This document shows, one piece after another, positions 61,887 to 64,000 of a stretch of DNA of 64,000 nt; the stretch's first letter is position 1; each line of letters begins with the position of its first letter. A program made the position numbers and the translations under genes. The notes beneath the pieces were generated by a model. The model made no database searches. It was not told the DNA's origin and was given only the letters and a program-made list of their open reading frames with translations. Source of the DNA: Owenia fusiformis (lineage: Eukaryota; Annelida; Polychaeta; Sabellida; Oweniidae); contig CAIIXF020000001.1 of assembly GCA_903813345.2 (NCBI GenBank), forward strand, positions 10,887,598 through 10,951,597, given 5' to 3'.

Positions 61887-63663
61887 TTATATTCCCCAAC
61901 GACAGCTCTTCTTCTTGTCTGAAAGTAGAAACCAATGAAACTAAAATTTTCCCAATTTAAAATCAAATAATGATCTGCATTATCAGTAGATTTCTCTTCC
62001 TGGAATTCCAAACCTTGAACATTTTGGTATTTTCCAAGTTTGTACATTTATCTGATGGTATTGTTGTTGTTGTTACATGTTTCCATGATTAATTTATGAT
62101 TACCTGGTTATGTCAATTATCAAAATGGTTTTGAATTAGTATGATATAATATTTATTTAAGACGACTGTCGCTTCATCAGCAATTAGCTTATGTTAAAGG
62201 AATATTCCTTGCCAGACCCTTTCTCTCTTGATATGGTAGCTTTAATCATATATATAGTTTCCATATTTAGCAAAACATGGGAAAATGTTTTAATATGGTC
62301 AATATTGATCATTTAAAAATCTAGTGCTTATTTCCAGTGAGCTGCTATCTTTTAAGATTTCTTGCAGGAAGTGATGTCATCAACTCTCAACTTCTATAAC
62401 CTTGCCCATAACAGTATAAGAAAGTAGCACAAAATCAATTCTAGACAAGTGATCATTACTTTCTGTGCAAAAATATTTTCAGGGCTTGTCAACTTAGAAT
62501 AAAAGAAGAGATTTTCAGAAGGATTAAATAAGATACAAAGTTGAAAAAGAATATTTAGCCGGTTTTGTAATTCTTAATAGCTCCTCACCTAATGCTATAT
62601 GCAAAGTTGAGAGTCGATGACATCACTTCCTGTGTGAAATTTTAAAAGATGGCAGCTTACTGGAATTGAGCATCACATTTCTAAGTGATCAAATTTGACC
62701 ATATCAAAACATTTTTGCGTGTTTTGCTTAACATGGCAAGCATATATATATGGTTATAGCTACCATATGAGGAGAGAGATGGTTTGGCAAGGAATATTCC
62801 TTTAAGAGTAGGTACAGTAATTAGTTTGAAAACAGGAAGAGTACAACTAAAATTGAACTTCCATTTGAGGAATTTAGGAAAGTGACCCAACTTGTATAAA
62901 AATTCCTGAAACTAAGCAATCAGTTTATGAAATTTAAGTTTTGAAAAGATTGCCTAGTTTAAAGGGCAACTAAGGACTGAAACTCTAAGATTTTGTGTTT
63001 ACTTACTATTAATACATATCTCCTCAGTAAGGTGAATTCCCACCCACTTCAGGTCCTCAAAAACTCCACCCTCAGATGGTCTCTGCATGTCTACAATGGT
63101 ACAGTTGATTGGTCTTGAGGCCATGTGCTTCCATTCCCGCTCATAGCCATCATTTTTGTCATTGTGATTTGGAAGCCCTTGTTTAACAAGAAATAAAATG
63201 AAGTCAAATGAAGCACATAGGGTAATCTTTTTATGAGTTAAGACAGAAATCAATTAATATAAAAACAGGAAATTAAACAACTAAAACTAAACAAAAAGGA
63301 AAGGACCAAGCTCCCCAAGAAAATAAATTGAAGATGTGTGGTTGCAATTGAAGGACTATTTCACCCTATAGTCTTCTCTTATTTGCATTCTACTATCTTC
63401 ACCAATACATTCATCATATCTTTCCTTCCCAGAAATTTACATCAAAAACTAATGCTTAGATTAGCTTTACTTTTACCCACCAATTATGTACACCTCTGCT
63501 CCATATTTCTTCAACTTCAGAGCTGCTTTAATGGTAGAAGCTCCACTATCGACTCTTTTTTTCTTAACCTTCCAAGTTCTACCATCTGTTGCTAATACCA
63601 CTATTTTCCTTACATGGTCATATTGTTTTCTGTTGGATGTCTTGAACTGCTTTAGTGCCATCT
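61887..63663 (-). CDS. vWA-domain protein, paralogue of 41638-44668, 3' part only
   Basis: Three exons match the last three of the other vWA gene in phase and nearly in length: 63663-63481 (183 nt against 171), 63177-63007 (171 against 168) and 61918-61887 (32 against 32). The first encodes the TDG strand of a vWA domain (KIVVLATDGRTWKVKKKRVD). The second encodes LPNHNDKNDGYEREWKHMAS and IVDMQRPSEGG, almost word for word the paralogue. The last encodes KKKSCRWGI and stops, keeping the lone Cys. No further exon is evident in 63664-64000, so the MIDAS-bearing exon and the signal peptide should lie beyond the window edge. The last intron (about 1.09 kb) holds a MITE. The terminal exon assignment rests on splice phase, length and the acceptor TTTCTACTTTCAG. 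Confidence 0.75.
62194..62805. mobile_element. MITE in the last intron of the partial vWA gene
   Basis: The ends are TTAAAGGAATATTCCTTGCC and its mirror, GGCAAGGAATATTCCTTTAA. The arms stay inverted-similar for about 230 bp (GTTGAGAGT-GATGACATCACTTCCTG wording on both sides). At about 610 bp it is non-coding. The terminal palindrome AAGGAATATTCCTT is strong enough to hide the exact target duplication. Confidence 0.75.
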
Positions 63664-64000
63664 CTGGAACATATAATGTATGTATATGTAGCGTTCAATA
63701 TATCAGTTCAATTAAAATATTGATCACTGTGTACTTGCATGTACAAATTTATTTCAATTGCTGTTAGTTGATATCCAGTTAATTTATATTCCTGGTATCT
63801 CATTAACATTTTAGCAAGAAGAGCCTATGGGACTGAGTAGGCATTGTCCATTGGTCCATTGGTCCATTGATGATCTTTCCATCAATCTTCATTTGTGCTT
63901 TTTTAAAACTGCTATTTGTCTAATAAGGTTGTGTGCAATTTATGTTATGTATTACAATTTCTCAAAGTATTCAAAGTTTTGAAAATTGCTAATATGATGT
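63664..64000. other. Intron of the partial vWA gene, runs off the window
   Basis: No exon is seen. A triple CATTGGTCCATTGGTCCATTG occurs near 63850. The upstream exons of the vWA paralogue are expected beyond 64000. Confidence 0.45.

Noticed and set aside
1-64000. CRISPR arrays, operons, riboswitches or bacterial promoters
   Set aside because: The window is animal nuclear DNA. The regular repeats present are minisatellites or transposon parts without spacer structure.

Overview
This is an AT-rich nuclear window from an invertebrate animal. It has spliced eukaryotic genes with GT-AG introns, an intronless Toll-like receptor, and many DNA-transposon relics of the kind common in marine lophotrochozoans and other marine invertebrates. 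The species cannot be named from the sequence alone.

Gene layout. (1) 1019-1804, minus: a small membrane protein with an LRR ectodomain and no TIR domain. (2) 11181-31511, minus: STAM, the ESCRT-0 adaptor, rebuilt here as 14 exons from MPLFSSS to a QQQPLL terminus. (3) 32321-40543, plus: DCAF13/Sof1, rebuilt as 11 exons giving 445 residues. It is divergent from STAM across an 809-bp intergenic region. (4) 41638-44668, minus: a secreted protein with two vWA domains, 7 exons, 475 residues, convergent with DCAF13. (5) 55872-58190, plus: a single-exon Toll-like receptor of 772 residues. (6) 61887-63663, minus: the 3' part of a second vWA gene, a paralogue of gene 4 whose 5' exons lie beyond the window.

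The rest is mostly repeats. 3.3-10 kb holds two inverted-repeat elements, an apparently perfect 2006-bp tandem duplication and a palindromic foldback element, which recurs in a DCAF13 intron. The STAM introns hold a mariner-type element, a small LTR element, a 5.07-kb non-coding element with terminal inverted repeats and its short derivative, and tandem repeats built on ATGGCGGCCAT. 46660-54589 is a 7.9-kb CACTA-like element with subterminal repeat arrays and an embedded broken LINE.

The most striking observation is in STAM. The exon that ends inside the ubiquitin-interacting motif carries 23 copies of a 27-bp unit. The unit contains the 5' splice site itself, so 22 units keep a GT donor, all in the same phase. 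Splicing from any of them to the next exon would rebuild an intact UIM behind a variable number of 9-residue acidic repeats.

STAM (endosomal sorting), DCAF13 (ribosome biogenesis and CUL4 ligase adaptor) and the TLR, LRR and vWA genes (extracellular recognition) form no pathway together. The immune-type genes sit in the repeat-rich flanks and the two housekeeping genes form a head-to-head pair in the middle.
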